Notes: a model not told the origin generated them from the letters alone. DNA of 64,000 bases from Chloroflexota bacterium (GCA_016191395.1 JACPOS010000019.1:1-64000); one strand, 5' to 3'. Positions 1-6,988 are shown, counted from the first letter of the stretch. A program made the numbers and translations.

Positions 1-182
1 TCTCGGAATCGCTCTACGTCGAGGTCTTCAGCAGCTCGGCCGAACGCGAGGTTGCCCTGCACCGCTTCGTCCGCTACTACAACGACGAGCGCCCGCATCT
101 CGGGCTCGGCGGTCAGACGCCTCGGCAGCGGTTGGTGGTCACGTTGGCCGCCTGACCGTCACCAACGTCTTGGGGGACTACA
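1..182 (+). mobile_element. Right end of an IS481/IS3-type insertion sequence, cut by the window edge
   Basis: The window opens inside a DDE integrase gene whose stop is at 153-155. The following 27 bases read GTCACCAACGTCTTGG... and end in ...GACTACA at 182. Read on the other strand this is a TGTAGTCCCCC... end ending in GTTGGTGAC, which resembles the terminal inverted repeat of IS481-family elements. The left end is outside the window, so neither the repeat nor a target duplication can be confirmed. The element lies directly against the stop codon of the next gene at 184. Confidence 0.5.
3..155 (+). CDS. Transposase / integrase core, C-terminal fragment
   Basis: Only the last 50 residues are in the window. 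They contain YYNDERPHLGLGGQTPRQRL, the hallmark C-terminal part of the rve integrase core of IS481 and IS3 transposases. In these enzymes the stretch follows the catalytic Glu of the DDE triad and typically precedes a short variable tail. The tail here ends LVVTLAA and then stops, so the gene appears intact at its 3' end. The catalytic Asp residues would lie to the left of the window, so activity cannot be judged. Confidence 0.8.
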   Translation, partial: SESLYVEVFSSSAEREVALHRFVRYYNDERPHLGLGGQTPRQRLVVTLAA

Positions 183-183
183 G

Positions 184-1431
184 CTAGCGCCCGCTCGAGG
201 CCGCCACGTCGACGTCCGCGAACCAGGTCCCGCAGGCCTGGCTGGTGCCCATCCAGTCATTCATCGAAGCGCACGCATCGATCGCCAGCGTCCACCTCCC
301 CTTCGCGTGTGGGGCCACGAACCGTACCTCCGTCGGCACGCCCTCCGCGGGCACGACGGCTTCGCCTTCCTCACACGTCGCGGCCGGGTCGCCCACGAAT
401 ACGTACCCATCGAGCGAGCCGCAACGAATGCTCGCGGACAGGATCGTCCACTGGCTGACGGCGAACGAAAGTGATTCGCCGGCGATGACTGGGATGGCCG
501 CGTCGGGCCGCTCGCGCACGTCGCCGCTGCCGTCACCACATGGCTCGCCCGCGGTCGTCCAGCCGTTGTCCAGGGTCACCGCGAAGTTGCATCCTTCGAC
601 TGGAGTTTCACCTTCCGACCGGGTCGCGATGTAGGTGCTCGGGTGCTCGTATGGCTGCACGGCGACGTGCCATGTCGCCCGTACTGCCAGGGTCTGGAAG
701 GTGAGGTCCGCCGTCAGGTCGGCATTGAGCCCGCCGAATGGCGCAAGGAACAAGTCGAACCGGTTCTGCGACGCATACAGCGGGTTAAGGCCGGCATTCC
801 CAAGGTCATCGACGGTGGCGGACGGGAACCCGATGGACCAGGCGTTGGCGCACGCGGCACCAACGATCCAAAGGGCGGCCGGAACGTTGGTTGACACCAA
901 CAGGCGCTCTCGGCTTGGAATCGGGCTCGGGGCAGGGATGGCGCCACCCGAGGCCTGGAGCACCTCCATGTCTCCCGGGTATGGGATCCCGTCGACCTCG
1001 AGGAGAACGTTCGGGGCAGCAGTCGGCGGGGCGCCGCAGGCCGTCCACGGCGTTGCAGCCGGCGTCACGCCGGGCGCCAGCCCCGGGACCGTTGGTCCCG
1101 GGCGGGCGGAGCTTGTGCCACTCCCGTTGGCGGCCGCCGCCGCCTGGCTCGCGCTGGGCTTCCCTCCGAGTGCCCCGAACCCCGCGGCGAGCAGGACCGC
1201 GAGGCTGCCGGTGGCCACGATGGCAGGCAGGCCGATGCGCGCGCGTCCTCTCGGAACCACGCGGGCGACGGACAGCTCCTCGAGCTCCACGTGGTTGGCC
1301 GCGGGCTGGCGGTCAGCACCGACCTGCCGGTCGTGCTGGTCGTCATCCAGCCTGCCGCGGATGCGCCGCTGGCCTGTCACGATGTCCCGCGATGCGTCAT
1401 CCGGCGACCCTTTCATCCGAGCCGCTGACAC
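184..1431 (-). CDS. Membrane-anchored secreted protein, unknown function
   Basis: A 415-residue product if the GTG at 1431 is used; an ATG at 1416 gives 410. The first 60 residues are charged and hydrophilic. One hydrophobic segment (about residues 68-86, GLPAIVATGSLAVLLAAGFG) is followed by an Ala/Ser/Pro-rich linker and then a Cys-containing extracytoplasmic region of about 290 residues. This suggests a type II anchored protein with a cytoplasmic N-terminus, similar in layout to anti-sigma-like proteins, but no zinc-binding motif is visible. No strong ribosome site precedes either start. It is divergent from the metallopeptidase gene and its stop abuts the IS end. I do not recognise a family. 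Confidence 0.6.
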   Translation of the reverse strand: MSAARMKGSPDDASRDIVTGQRRIRGRLDDDQHDRQVGADRQPAANHVELEELSVARVVPRGRARIGLPAIVATGSLAVLLAAGFGALGGKPSASQAAAAANGSGTSSARPGPTVPGLAPGVTPAATPWTACGAPPTAAPNVLLEVDGIPYPGDMEVLQASGGAIPAPSPIPSRERLLVSTNVPAALWIVGAACANAWSIGFPSATVDDLGNAGLNPLYASQNRFDLFLAPFGGLNADLTADLTFQTLAVRATWHVAVQPYEHPSTYIATRSEGETPVEGCNFAVTLDNGWTTAGEPCGDGSGDVRERPDAAIPVIAGESLSFAVSQWTILSASIRCGSLDGYVFVGDPAATCEEGEAVVPAEGVPTEVRFVAPHAKGRWTLAIDACASMNDWMGTSQACGTWFADVDVAASSGR

Positions 1432-1457
1432 GGAGCGTTCGGCTCGGCGGACGATCC

Positions 1458-2204
1458 GTGGAGTATCGCCTACGGCACTCCGCGAGATCGAGGGGTTTGC
1501 GCGTCACCATCGACCAACGTCACGGGCTGGTCGTGTCCGTTCCGCCTCCGACGAGGCGGGGCTGGGCGCGGCCCGAGGGCCACGTCGAGGCGTTCCTCCG
1601 CGAGCGCGAGGCGTGGGTGCTTCGGCACCTCGACGGGTTGGCACGGGAGCGAGACGCGGCACGGGTCCGGGGTGGGGCGCGCGACGGTGGCCAGATGCTC
1701 TATCGCGGCCAGCTCCATCGGGTCCGCGTGCGGCCGAACGCGGTCGCGGGCCGCCGATCGACCGTCGAGCGCTCCGGCGGCGACGCGGAGGACGAGCTCG
1801 TGATCTCGCTCGGGACCGGCGAGCGTCGCCCGCTCGAACGGATCCTGGCCGCGTGGCTGCGCGAGCGGGCGAGCGAGGCGATCGATGCGGCGCTGCAGGT
1901 CCACGCAGGGGCGCTGTCGGTCCGGCCGACGAAGGTCGACATTCGCGACCCGCGCAGTCGATGGGGGAGCGCCTTGCGCAACGGCCGCCTGATGTTCTCG
2001 TGGCGCCTCGTCCTGGCGCCACCGGCCTCGCTGGAGACCGTCGTCGTCCACGAGCTCGCCCACCTGCGCGCCTTCGGGCATGGGCCGGGGTTCTGGGCCC
2101 TCGTTGCGAGCCGCCGCCCGAGCCACCTCGCGGATCGCGCCTGGCTGCGGCGCAACTCCCACGCCCTGCATTCGGCGCTGGACCCGGCGCCCGACGAGGG
2201 CTGA
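1458..2204 (+). CDS. YgjP/DUF45-type zinc metallopeptidase
   Basis: A 248-residue protein of the YgjP-like (DUF45, WLM-related) family. These are single-domain gluzincin-like metallopeptidases of poorly known substrate, with a reported link to restriction-system partners in some genomes. The zinc motif is clear: HELAH at residues 198-202, with the third ligand probably His208 in GHGPGFW. The family signature DPRSRWGS lies upstream of it. The GTG at 1458 starts exactly where family homology begins (VEYRLRHSARSRGLRVTID) and has GGCGGA six bases upstream. An ATG at 1392 is possible but would overlap the divergent gene. No partner gene is adjacent. Confidence 0.8.
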   Translation: MEYRLRHSARSRGLRVTIDQRHGLVVSVPPPTRRGWARPEGHVEAFLREREAWVLRHLDGLARERDAARVRGGARDGGQMLYRGQLHRVRVRPNAVAGRRSTVERSGGDAEDELVISLGTGERRPLERILAAWLRERASEAIDAALQVHAGALSVRPTKVDIRDPRSRWGSALRNGRLMFSWRLVLAPPASLETVVVHELAHLRAFGHGPGFWALVASRRPSHLADRAWLRRNSHALHSALDPAPDEG

Positions 2205-2216
2205 GGGGACAACGAA

Positions 2217-2242
2217 GGAGGGCCCGGTTCCCCGGGCCCTCC
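2217..2242. terminator. Bidirectional hairpin terminator between convergent genes
   Basis: GGAGGGCCCGG (2217-2227), loop TTCC, CCGGGCCCTCC (2232-2242): a perfect 11-bp stem with a four-base loop. It sits between two convergent genes ending at 2204 and 2274, so it can serve both. There is no run of T after the stem, as is common in high-GC genomes. Confidence 0.75.
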
Positions 2243-2273
2243 GTGATCACGAGGCTATGCGTCCGAGCGGCGG

Positions 2274-2957
2274 CTACCGCTGGCGGACCGGCTTGGCGGG
2301 CTTCACCAGCACCACGCTGGCAAGGAGCATGCCGAGTGCGATGACGAGGAGAAGGCCGTTGGTCCCGGTTCCAGCGCTCGCGGCGCCGAGCTCGGCGTCC
2401 GTCGTGGGCTGGGTCGCGCCGGCGACCGCGCTCGTCGGGTTCGGCGTGCCGCTGGGTGGATTGGTGGCCGGCGGATTCGTCGCCGGCGGCTCGGTGGCCG
2501 GAGGCTGGGTCGCCGGGTCGCCCTCGGTGACCGTGACCGAACCGGTGTCGGTGAAGTCGTGCGAGCTGACGCAGGCGCTCAGGTCATGACAACCGTTGAC
2601 CGAGGCGGTGTTCTGCGTGCCGGGCGTCACGCCGGTCACGGTGCAGGAGTACGCCCAGGTCTCGCCGGGCTCGAACTTGCCGTCCCCGTCGTCGCCGGTC
2701 GGGGCGCCGAGGGTGCAGCCGGCCATGCCGTCGTCGACGACGACGGTCTGGAAGAACCCGGTTCCGGTGTTCTCGACCCAAATCGTGTACTCGACGTCGC
2801 CGCCGGTGGCGGGCACGGCCCCCGGGTCGGCCGTCTTGGTCACGTCGAACGTGTAGGTCGGCGGCGCCGCGACGACCGCGGAGGCCGCAAGCATGACCAG
2901 GCCCCCTGCCGCGAGCAGGGCTCCCAGCTTCGTTCTCCAGTGCATCTTGGGCGACAT
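2274..2957 (-). CDS. Secreted DUF11-like surface protein with C-terminal membrane anchor
   Basis: A 227-residue exported protein. The chosen ATG at 2957 is followed by a signal peptide (KLGALLAAGGLVMLAASAVVAA) and preceded by GAGGGAAAGGG. Longer in-frame extensions upstream lack secretion features at the right place. The mature part is one Ig-like DUF11/isopeptide-type domain: DVTKTADPGAVPATGGDVEYTI..., with the usual VENTGTGFFQTVVVDDGM and a closing TASVNG. A proline-rich spacer of PPAT repeats follows, then a hydrophobic segment (NGLLLVIALGMLLASVVLV) and a basic tail. There is no LPXTG motif, so anchoring is probably by the membrane helix. It may be adhesive or structural; the partner is unknown. 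Confidence 0.7.
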   Translation of the reverse strand: MSPKMHWRTKLGALLAAGGLVMLAASAVVAAPPTYTFDVTKTADPGAVPATGGDVEYTIWVENTGTGFFQTVVVDDGMAGCTLGAPTGDDGDGKFEPGETWAYSCTVTGVTPGTQNTASVNGCHDLSACVSSHDFTDTGSVTVTEGDPATQPPATEPPATNPPATNPPSGTPNPTSAVAGATQPTTDAELGAASAGTGTNGLLLVIALGMLLASVVLVKPAKPVRQR

Positions 2958-3303
2958 CCCTTTCCCTCGTCGGCCCTGATCGGGCCGGCAGATAAGTGCG
3001 GCCTTGCCACGGCGAATGCCGATGGCGGCAGGCGTGAGGGGGACCTTAGGGCGCACGCACACCATCGTCGTGGACCTGAAGGTCCCGAGAGGGCGGGGTA
3101 CGGAAGCACCGGTCCAGAGTGCACTGGACCGCACCGCTCCCCACCCGACCGCACCAGGGGTCGGGCCCTTTGGCCCCTCTGGGCGTGACCGTCGTACCGG
3201 TGCGAGCTGGCACGACGCGGGGAAATGGGGGGAGGACTCTGCCGGATCCCACGGCGACGAATGGGTGGCGCGTCCAGGCGCCAACCGAGCCGCTCGGAGT
3301 GCT
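2958..3303. other. Intergenic region, 346 bases, leader of the DUF11 gene
   Basis: No gene is supported here. On the minus strand, close to the DUF11 start, there is a small hairpin (CGGCCC-GATCA-GGGCCG, about 2971-2987) just before the ribosome site. Farther up there is a second imperfect hairpin (AGGGGTCGGGCCC...GGCCCCT, about 3157-3179). I compared the leader by eye with the c-di-GMP riboswitch consensus and saw no match. It may simply be the promoter and 5' leader plus the 3' flank of the tRNA genes. Confidence 0.4.
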
Positions 3304-3388
3304 TGGTGGGCCGGGGCAGAATCGAACTGCCACAGTCGAAGACGAGGGTTTTACAGACCCTTGGGCTCACCACCTGCCCAACCGACCC
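3304..3388 (-). tRNA. tRNA-Tyr (anticodon GTA)
   Basis: Read on the minus strand: acceptor stem GGGTCGG/CCGGCCC with A73 and an encoded CCA (3304-3306). The D-stem is GGGC/GCCC. The anticodon arm is AGGGT-CTGTAAA-ACCCT with anticodon GTA. A 13-base class II variable arm contains GTC-TTC-GAC, and the T arm is GGCAG-TTCGATT-CTGCC. The long variable arm is normal for bacterial tRNA-Tyr. It lies 12 bases downstream of tRNA-Ala in the same orientation, so the two are probably cotranscribed. Confidence 0.95.
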
Positions 3389-3400
3389 ACGCGGTGAGAA

Positions 3401-3476
3401 TGGTGGAGATGAGGGGACTCGAACCCCTGACCCCCGCGATGCGAACGCGGTGCTCTTCCAGCTGAGCTACATCCCC
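3401..3476 (-). tRNA. tRNA-Ala (anticodon CGC)
   Basis: A 76-base cloverleaf on the minus strand. The acceptor is GGGGATG/CATCTCC with A73 and an encoded CCA. The D arm is GCTC...GAGC, the anticodon arm is CCGCG-TTCGCAT-CGCGG (anticodon CGC, decoding GCG), and the T arm is AGGGG-TTCGAGT-CCCCT. It precedes tRNA-Tyr. The CGC isoacceptor fits a high-GC genome that uses GCG often. Confidence 0.95.
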
Positions 3477-3540
3477 ACGCGGTCGCGGAGTCTAACAGGA
3501 CCCCCTCGGCTCCGACTTCGGCGGACTCCCCGGCCGGCTG

Positions 3541-3703
3541 TTCGGTCAGATTTGCCTGAGGCTCACGTTGGTCACGGGGCTGGGCGCTCGGCTGATTGAC
3601 TTGACCACGGGCTCGCGCGCGGATTCGCTCACGAATGACCGCCCAGTGGGCAGGTGTCACGAACCGGCTGACGAGCGTGAGCCGGGTGGGAATGTGGCGG
3701 AAA
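3541..3703. repeat. Intergenic repeat element with inverted ends (copy 1 of 3)
   Basis: The left end (3541-3578) reads TTCGGTCAGATTTGCC..GGCTCACGTTGGTCACGGG. The right end (3654-3703), reverse-complemented, reads TTTCCGCCACATTCCCACCC then GGCTCACGCTCGTCA. The two are inverted copies of the same 35-50-base unit, about 163 bases apart outside to outside. The same unit occurs as an inverted pair at 49876-50040 and singly at 39328-39375. All copies are in or at the edge of intergenic DNA. This copy lies just upstream of the imuA SOS promoter. Confidence 0.6.
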
Positions 3704-3720
3704 TCGAGCCGCGCGCCCTC

Positions 3721-3749
3721 TTGATTCATTCGAACATCTGTTCGATACT
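3721..3749 (+). promoter_or_regulatory. SOS promoter of imuA with LexA box
   Basis: CGAACATCTGTTCG at 3731-3744 matches the LexA box of Gram-positive and Chloroflexota type (GAAC-N4-GTTC). It lies exactly in the 17-base spacer between a -35-like TTGATT (3721-3726) and a -10-like GATACT (3744-3749), so bound LexA would block the polymerase. The imuA start codon follows 7 bases after the -10 element. A matching arrangement is found before dnaE2. Confidence 0.9.
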
Positions 3750-3756
3750 GAGGGCG

Positions 3757-4878
3757 ATGGCGACGCCCTCGACGGACCTGAACGCAGCCCTGGCGACCCT
3801 TCGATCGCGCTGGGGGGCGGCCGCGCCCGGCTACGCCGGCGAGGTCGTCGGCGCCCTCGCCACCGTGCCGCTGGAGCAGCCGGGCGGTGCGCCGAGCCGC
3901 GAGCTTGACCCGGATCGGATCTTCTCCACGGGGTTCGCGGAGCTGGATGCCATCCTCGGGCCCGGCGGCGTACCGAGGGGCATGGGGGTGTCGCTGCGGG
4001 GTGACGCATCGAGCGGGCGGACCACGCTCGCGCTGCGGCTCGTCGCGGAGGCGCAGGCGGCCGGCTCCATCGTGGCCTGGCTGGACCTGACCGAGGCGCT
4101 GGATCCCGTGGAGGCGGTCGCGCGCGGGATCCGGCCGGAGTGGCTGGTCGTGCTGACCCCGGCGGACCCGGAGGAAGGCCTCGCCATCGCCGGCTCGCTG
4201 CTCGCGGGTCGTGCGGTGGACCTGCTGGTCATCGACCTGCCGGCTCGGTTGCCCAGGCCTGCGCCCGGCACCCGGAACGGTGCCACGGAGGCGAGATTCG
4301 CCGATCGACTCGGGCGGCTTGCCGCGCTCGCGCGCCGAGCCGGGATCACGCTCGTCGTACTCGAGTCGGACGCGCGGGGCGGCCTGGCCGCCGCCGTCGG
4401 CGAGGCGACCGGCATCCGGCTGGAGCTGGCCCGTCGATCGTGGATCCGGCTCGGCCGGGACGTGGTCGGCCAGCGAACGGAGGTGGTGGTCGCGCGCAAT
4501 CGCGCCGGCCCACCCGGCCGGCGGGCGACCCTCCGGATCCTGTACGCCGACGGAGGGGCGCGCGACGCCTGCCTCCGGCGTGACGAGCTGTTCAGTGCCG
4601 CCACAACCGCCCCCATCCCAGTGCCCGGGATACGGAACGATGCGACTCCTCCATCTCCATCGCCAGCACCTCCTCCTCGACTTCGCGAAGCGGCGCCTGC
4701 CCTCCGGCTCATGGCCGGCGGGGCCGGTGGTCCTCGGCGGGAAGCCGTGGTCGAACGGGAACGTCCTGGACGCGGATCCGGCCGCGAGGGCGCTCGGCGT
4801 CCGGCGCGGGATGCCGCTCGGGTCGGCGCACCGGCTGGCGCCGGAGGCGACCTTCCTCGATGCGGATCCGGAGGCTGA
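3757..4878 (+). CDS. imuA: ImuA, RecA-like accessory protein of the translesion mutasome
   Basis: A 373-residue RecA-fold protein that, by analogy with ImuA, helps ImuB and DnaE2 in SOS mutagenesis. Similarity to RecA is clear from about residue 55: FSTGFAELDAILG..GVPRG, then GDASSGRTT (82-90) at the Walker A position, DLTEALDPVEAVARGI, and VDLLVIDLPARL as Walker B. The Walker lysine is Arg88, which suggests weak or no ATP hydrolysis. The ATG lies 7 bases after the SOS -10 element. The last 80 residues are Pro/Arg-rich, low in complexity, and overlap imuB by 239 bases in another frame. The tail may therefore be non-conserved or reflect a frameshift. Confidence 0.85.
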   Translation: MATPSTDLNAALATLRSRWGAAAPGYAGEVVGALATVPLEQPGGAPSRELDPDRIFSTGFAELDAILGPGGVPRGMGVSLRGDASSGRTTLALRLVAEAQAAGSIVAWLDLTEALDPVEAVARGIRPEWLVVLTPADPEEGLAIAGSLLAGRAVDLLVIDLPARLPRPAPGTRNGATEARFADRLGRLAALARRAGITLVVLESDARGGLAAAVGEATGIRLELARRSWIRLGRDVVGQRTEVVVARNRAGPPGRRATLRILYADGGARDACLRRDELFSAATTAPIPVPGIRNDATPPSPSPAPPPRLREAAPALRLMAGGAGGPRREAVVERERPGRGSGREGARRPARDAARVGAPAGAGGDLPRCGSGG

Positions 4879-5890
4879 TCGAGCAGAGCTCGAGGCCGCC
4901 TTCGAGCGTCTCGCCGGGTTCAGCCCGGCCATCGCCGGGACATCCGAGCCGGGCGACGTCGCGTTCGGGCTGCTCGAGGCCCAGATCGACGGGCTGGAGG
5001 GGCTGTGGGGCCCCGAGCCGGCACTCGTCGAGCGGGTCGGCGCGGCCCTGGAGCCGGCCCTCGCCGGCCGGTCCCGGGCGGGCATCGCCGGCACGCGCTT
5101 CGCGGCCACCGTGGCGGCGCTTGCCGCGGAGCCGGGCGCGTTGATCTCCGTGCCGCCCGGTGCGGAGGCGACGTTCCTCGCGCCCCTCCCGGCGTCGCTG
5201 CTCACGCCGGACGGCGACATCCGCGCCCGGCTGCGACGCTTCGGCCTGCGCCGGATCGGCCAGGTGGCGGAGCTGGCCGCGTCGGCGCTGGTGGCGAGGT
5301 TCGGCGAGGAGGGGGCCCGCATCGGCGCTCGCTCCCGTGGCGAGGAGGTGGATCCCTTCCGACCCCGCCGCACGCCGGAGCGCCTGGTCCTGGGGCTGCC
5401 CATCGAGCCCGCCGTCGCCGAGCTGGAGGCGATCCGGTTCGTGCTCCGCCGCCTCGCCGTCGCGCTCGGTGAGAATCTGGCGGCGCGCGGGCTCGCCGCG
5501 GAGCAGGGCCGGCTGCGCCTGGAGCTGGACCTCGCCTTCGCCCGGTCCGGGACTCCCGCGGAGCTCGTGGTGGAGACCCGATTCCCCGAGCCCACCGCCG
5601 ACGCGGAGGCCATCGAGCGGCTGCTCCTCGCCAAGCTGGAGCGGACGCCGCCAACGGCTGCCGTCGCCCGCCTGGAGCTGGAGCTCAACGGCGCGAGCCC
5701 GGCGGCCGGCCAGCAGCTCCCGCTGTTCGTCCCGCAGGCGCTGCACGGTGCGCGGCTCGCCTGGCAGCTGGCGCGCCTCGCCCTGACCTACGGCGACGAC
5801 CGCATCCGCCGGGTGGAGGTCACGGACCCCGAGGCGCCCCTCCCGGAGGGCCGCTGGGCCTGGCGCGACGTCGGGGCCGGCACGCGATGA
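4640..5890 (+). CDS. imuB: ImuB, catalytically dead Y-family polymerase homologue
   Basis: A 416-residue Y-family protein acting as the hub of the ImuA-ImuB-DnaE2 mutasome. The N-terminus carries the family pattern GGKPWSNGNVLDADPAARAL and GVRRGMPLGSAHRLAPEATF. The acidic motifs of active Y polymerases (DxD near the start and the SxDE motif) are absent, as is usual for ImuB. A helix-hairpin-helix-like segment (RLRRFGLRRIGQVAEL) follows, then a little-finger-like domain. Near the C-terminus QLPLF (359-363) is a classic beta-clamp binding motif. It starts inside imuA and its stop overlaps the next ATG (ATGA), indicating one transcript. Confidence 0.9.
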   Translation: MRLLHLHRQHLLLDFAKRRLPSGSWPAGPVVLGGKPWSNGNVLDADPAARALGVRRGMPLGSAHRLAPEATFLDADPEADRAELEAAFERLAGFSPAIAGTSEPGDVAFGLLEAQIDGLEGLWGPEPALVERVGAALEPALAGRSRAGIAGTRFAATVAALAAEPGALISVPPGAEATFLAPLPASLLTPDGDIRARLRRFGLRRIGQVAELAASALVARFGEEGARIGARSRGEEVDPFRPRRTPERLVLGLPIEPAVAELEAIRFVLRRLAVALGENLAARGLAAEQGRLRLELDLAFARSGTPAELVVETRFPEPTADAEAIERLLLAKLERTPPTAAVARLELELNGASPAAGQQLPLFVPQALHGARLAWQLARLALTYGDDRIRRVEVTDPEAPLPEGRWAWRDVGAGTR

Positions 5891-6132
5891 CGCGCCTGCT
5901 ACGCGGCCACCCACCGATCCGCGTCGAGGTCGATGACGGCCGCGTCGTCGCCATCGCCTGGGCTGACCGGCACGAGCCGGTGGAGGTCTGCAACCACTGG
6001 CGCATCGAGGAATCGTGGTGGCGCGCGCCGATCGCCCGCGACTACTTCAAGGTCGTCGGCGAGCACTGGCTCGCGCTGATCTACTTCGACCGGGTGGCCA
6101 GCACCTGGCATCTCGAGCGTCTGTACGACTGA
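5887..6132 (+). CDS. Small DUF6504-like protein of the mutasome operon
   Basis: An 81-residue soluble protein with many aromatic residues (VCNHWRIEESWWR, DYFKVVGEHWLALIYFD, WHLERLYD). It resembles the small DUF6504 proteins found beside imuB and dnaE2 in high-GC bacteria; that assignment is from memory of the family's context and pattern. The start overlaps the imuB stop by four bases (ATGA), so it is translationally coupled and shares the SOS promoter. It has no signal peptide or membrane segment. Its function is unknown; a role in mutasome assembly is inference from the operon. Confidence 0.75.
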   Translation: MTRLLRGHPPIRVEVDDGRVVAIAWADRHEPVEVCNHWRIEESWWRAPIARDYFKVVGEHWLALIYFDRVASTWHLERLYD

Positions 6133-6150
6133 CTGTCGGTGGCCGCGGGC

Positions 6151-6681
6151 CTACTCGAAGGGGCAGGCCGCGCCATACAGGATTCGCGCCACGAACTGGT
6201 CGCCGAGCGGCACCACCCGCACCTCGATCGCGCAGCCGCCGGTCACCGTCACGACGAAGCTCCCGTCCTCGAGCGGGCCGTCATGGTTCACGGCCGCGAA
6301 GCCCGCCTTCTGGAACTCGGTGAAGAAGAAGCCGGCGGCGGTTGCCGCGGTCGATCCGGCTGCAAGGGTCAGCTCGGCCGTCAGCGAGCCGCTGCCGGTG
6401 TCGGTCGGCTTGGCGCCCGATGGGATCGGGAACCACGGTGGCAGCGCATCCCAGATGCGACCCCACTGAGTGGCGGACTGGGCCGGCAGGCTCGGCGTCG
6501 GCGCGAAGGTTGCCGGCGTCACGGCCGGCGTCTGCCCGGTCGGTGGCGCGGCCGTCGCGGACTGCACGGTGCCGACGGGGCCGCCGATGCAGCCGGCCGC
6601 GACGAGTGCGATCGCAAAGGCCGCGAGCGGGGCTGCGATCGAGCGGGTTCCGTGCATGCGCTCGATGGTACGGCCGGACAT
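6151..6681 (-). CDS. Putative lipoprotein, unknown function
   Basis: About 176 residues from the ATG at 6681, or 168 from the ATG at 6657. The signal sequence APLAAFAIALVAAGC ends in a lipobox (VAAGC), so the protein is likely lipidated and exported. A Pro/Thr/Ala-rich spacer follows. The globular part contains WDALPPWFPIPSGAKPTDTG, a motif also seen in other high-GC lipoproteins, and then a small alpha/beta domain (FFFTEFQKAGFAAVNHDGPLEDGSF). It is convergent with the imuB operon (18-base gap). Its leader contains one arm of a strong hairpin reaching almost to the start codon, which makes the exact start uncertain. Confidence 0.7.
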   Translation of the reverse strand: MSGRTIERMHGTRSIAAPLAAFAIALVAAGCIGGPVGTVQSATAAPPTGQTPAVTPATFAPTPSLPAQSATQWGRIWDALPPWFPIPSGAKPTDTGSGSLTAELTLAAGSTAATAAGFFFTEFQKAGFAAVNHDGPLEDGSFVVTVTGGCAIEVRVVPLGDQFVARILYGAACPFE

Positions 6682-6682
6682 G

Positions 6683-6720
6683 AAGGGACCCCGTCGCCCC
6701 CAGTAGCGACGGGGTCCTTT
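6683..6720 (+). terminator. Strong intrinsic terminator reading rightward
   Basis: GGACCCCGTCGC (6686-6697) pairs perfectly with GCGACGGGGTCC (6706-6717) across an 8-base loop. Wobble and A-T pairs extend the stem by three, and TTTCGTTT follows. The T-rich side is on the plus strand. It would stop rightward transcripts before dnaE2, or read-through from the imuAB operon. On the minus strand the same hairpin lies in the leader of the lipoprotein gene. Confidence 0.75.
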
Positions 6721-6803
6721 CGTTTGGTCGACTGCCCGCTCACCAGGCCTTCGACCGGTCACCGCGCCCCGGGGTTGGAGGTGCCCGGGGATCGGATGCG
6801 TGG

Positions 6804-6923
6804 TTACCGGCTGTTCGCCGCGAGGGCCGCCGGGAGGAGGACGAGGATGAGGAGAACCGCGATCAGAAGACTCACGGCGGTCCTCGTCACGACAGCGGCC
6901 AGGCTGCGAATGTCGATTTCCAC
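6804..6923 (-). CDS. Possible 39-aa SOS-linked single-span membrane peptide
   Basis: From a GTG at 6923 (GAGGG three bases upstream) the frame encodes 39 residues. A charged N-terminus (VEIDIRSLAAVVTR) is followed by a strongly hydrophobic helix (TAVSLLIAVLLILVLLPAAL) and a short polar end. The start is 48 bases from the LexA box shared with dnaE2, in the divergent direction. SOS-induced membrane micropeptides such as TisB and SidA are known in other phyla, so the position is suggestive. The ribosome site is close to the start and the frame is short, so this may be chance. Confidence 0.3.
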   Translation of the reverse strand: MEIDIRSLAAVVTRTAVSLLIAVLLILVLLPAALAANSR

Positions 6924-6958
6924 GGCCCTCAGACGATACGGATCAGGGTCGTGTTGCG

Positions 6959-6988
6959 TTGCATCGAATAGAACGTTTGTTCTATGCT
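6959..6988 (+). promoter_or_regulatory. SOS promoter of dnaE2 with LexA box
   Basis: ATAGAACGTTTGTTCTAT is a nearly perfect palindrome around the LexA core GAAC-GTTT-GTTC (6971-6982). It lies between a -35-like TTGCAT (6959-6964) and a -10-like TATGCT (6983-6988), the same arrangement as at imuA. The two parts of the mutasome would thus be induced together, although a lipoprotein gene and a terminator separate them. Confidence 0.9.

Noticed and set aside
635-2344. 569-codon plus-strand open frame across the secreted protein and the YgjP gene
   Set aside because: Arg/Pro-rich translation with no domain, out of frame with the HELAH-bearing metallopeptidase.
2958-3060. Possible riboswitch in the leader of the DUF11 gene
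   Set aside because: There is a small hairpin before the start codon, but by eye the conserved cores of c-di-GMP or other common riboswitches are missing.
3367-5688. 773-codon open frame on the minus strand across the tRNAs, imuA and imuB
   Set aside because: It runs antisense to clearly recognisable imuA/imuB and through two tRNA genes; its product is Ser/Arg/Pro-rich without domains. Long antisense frames are expected at this GC content.
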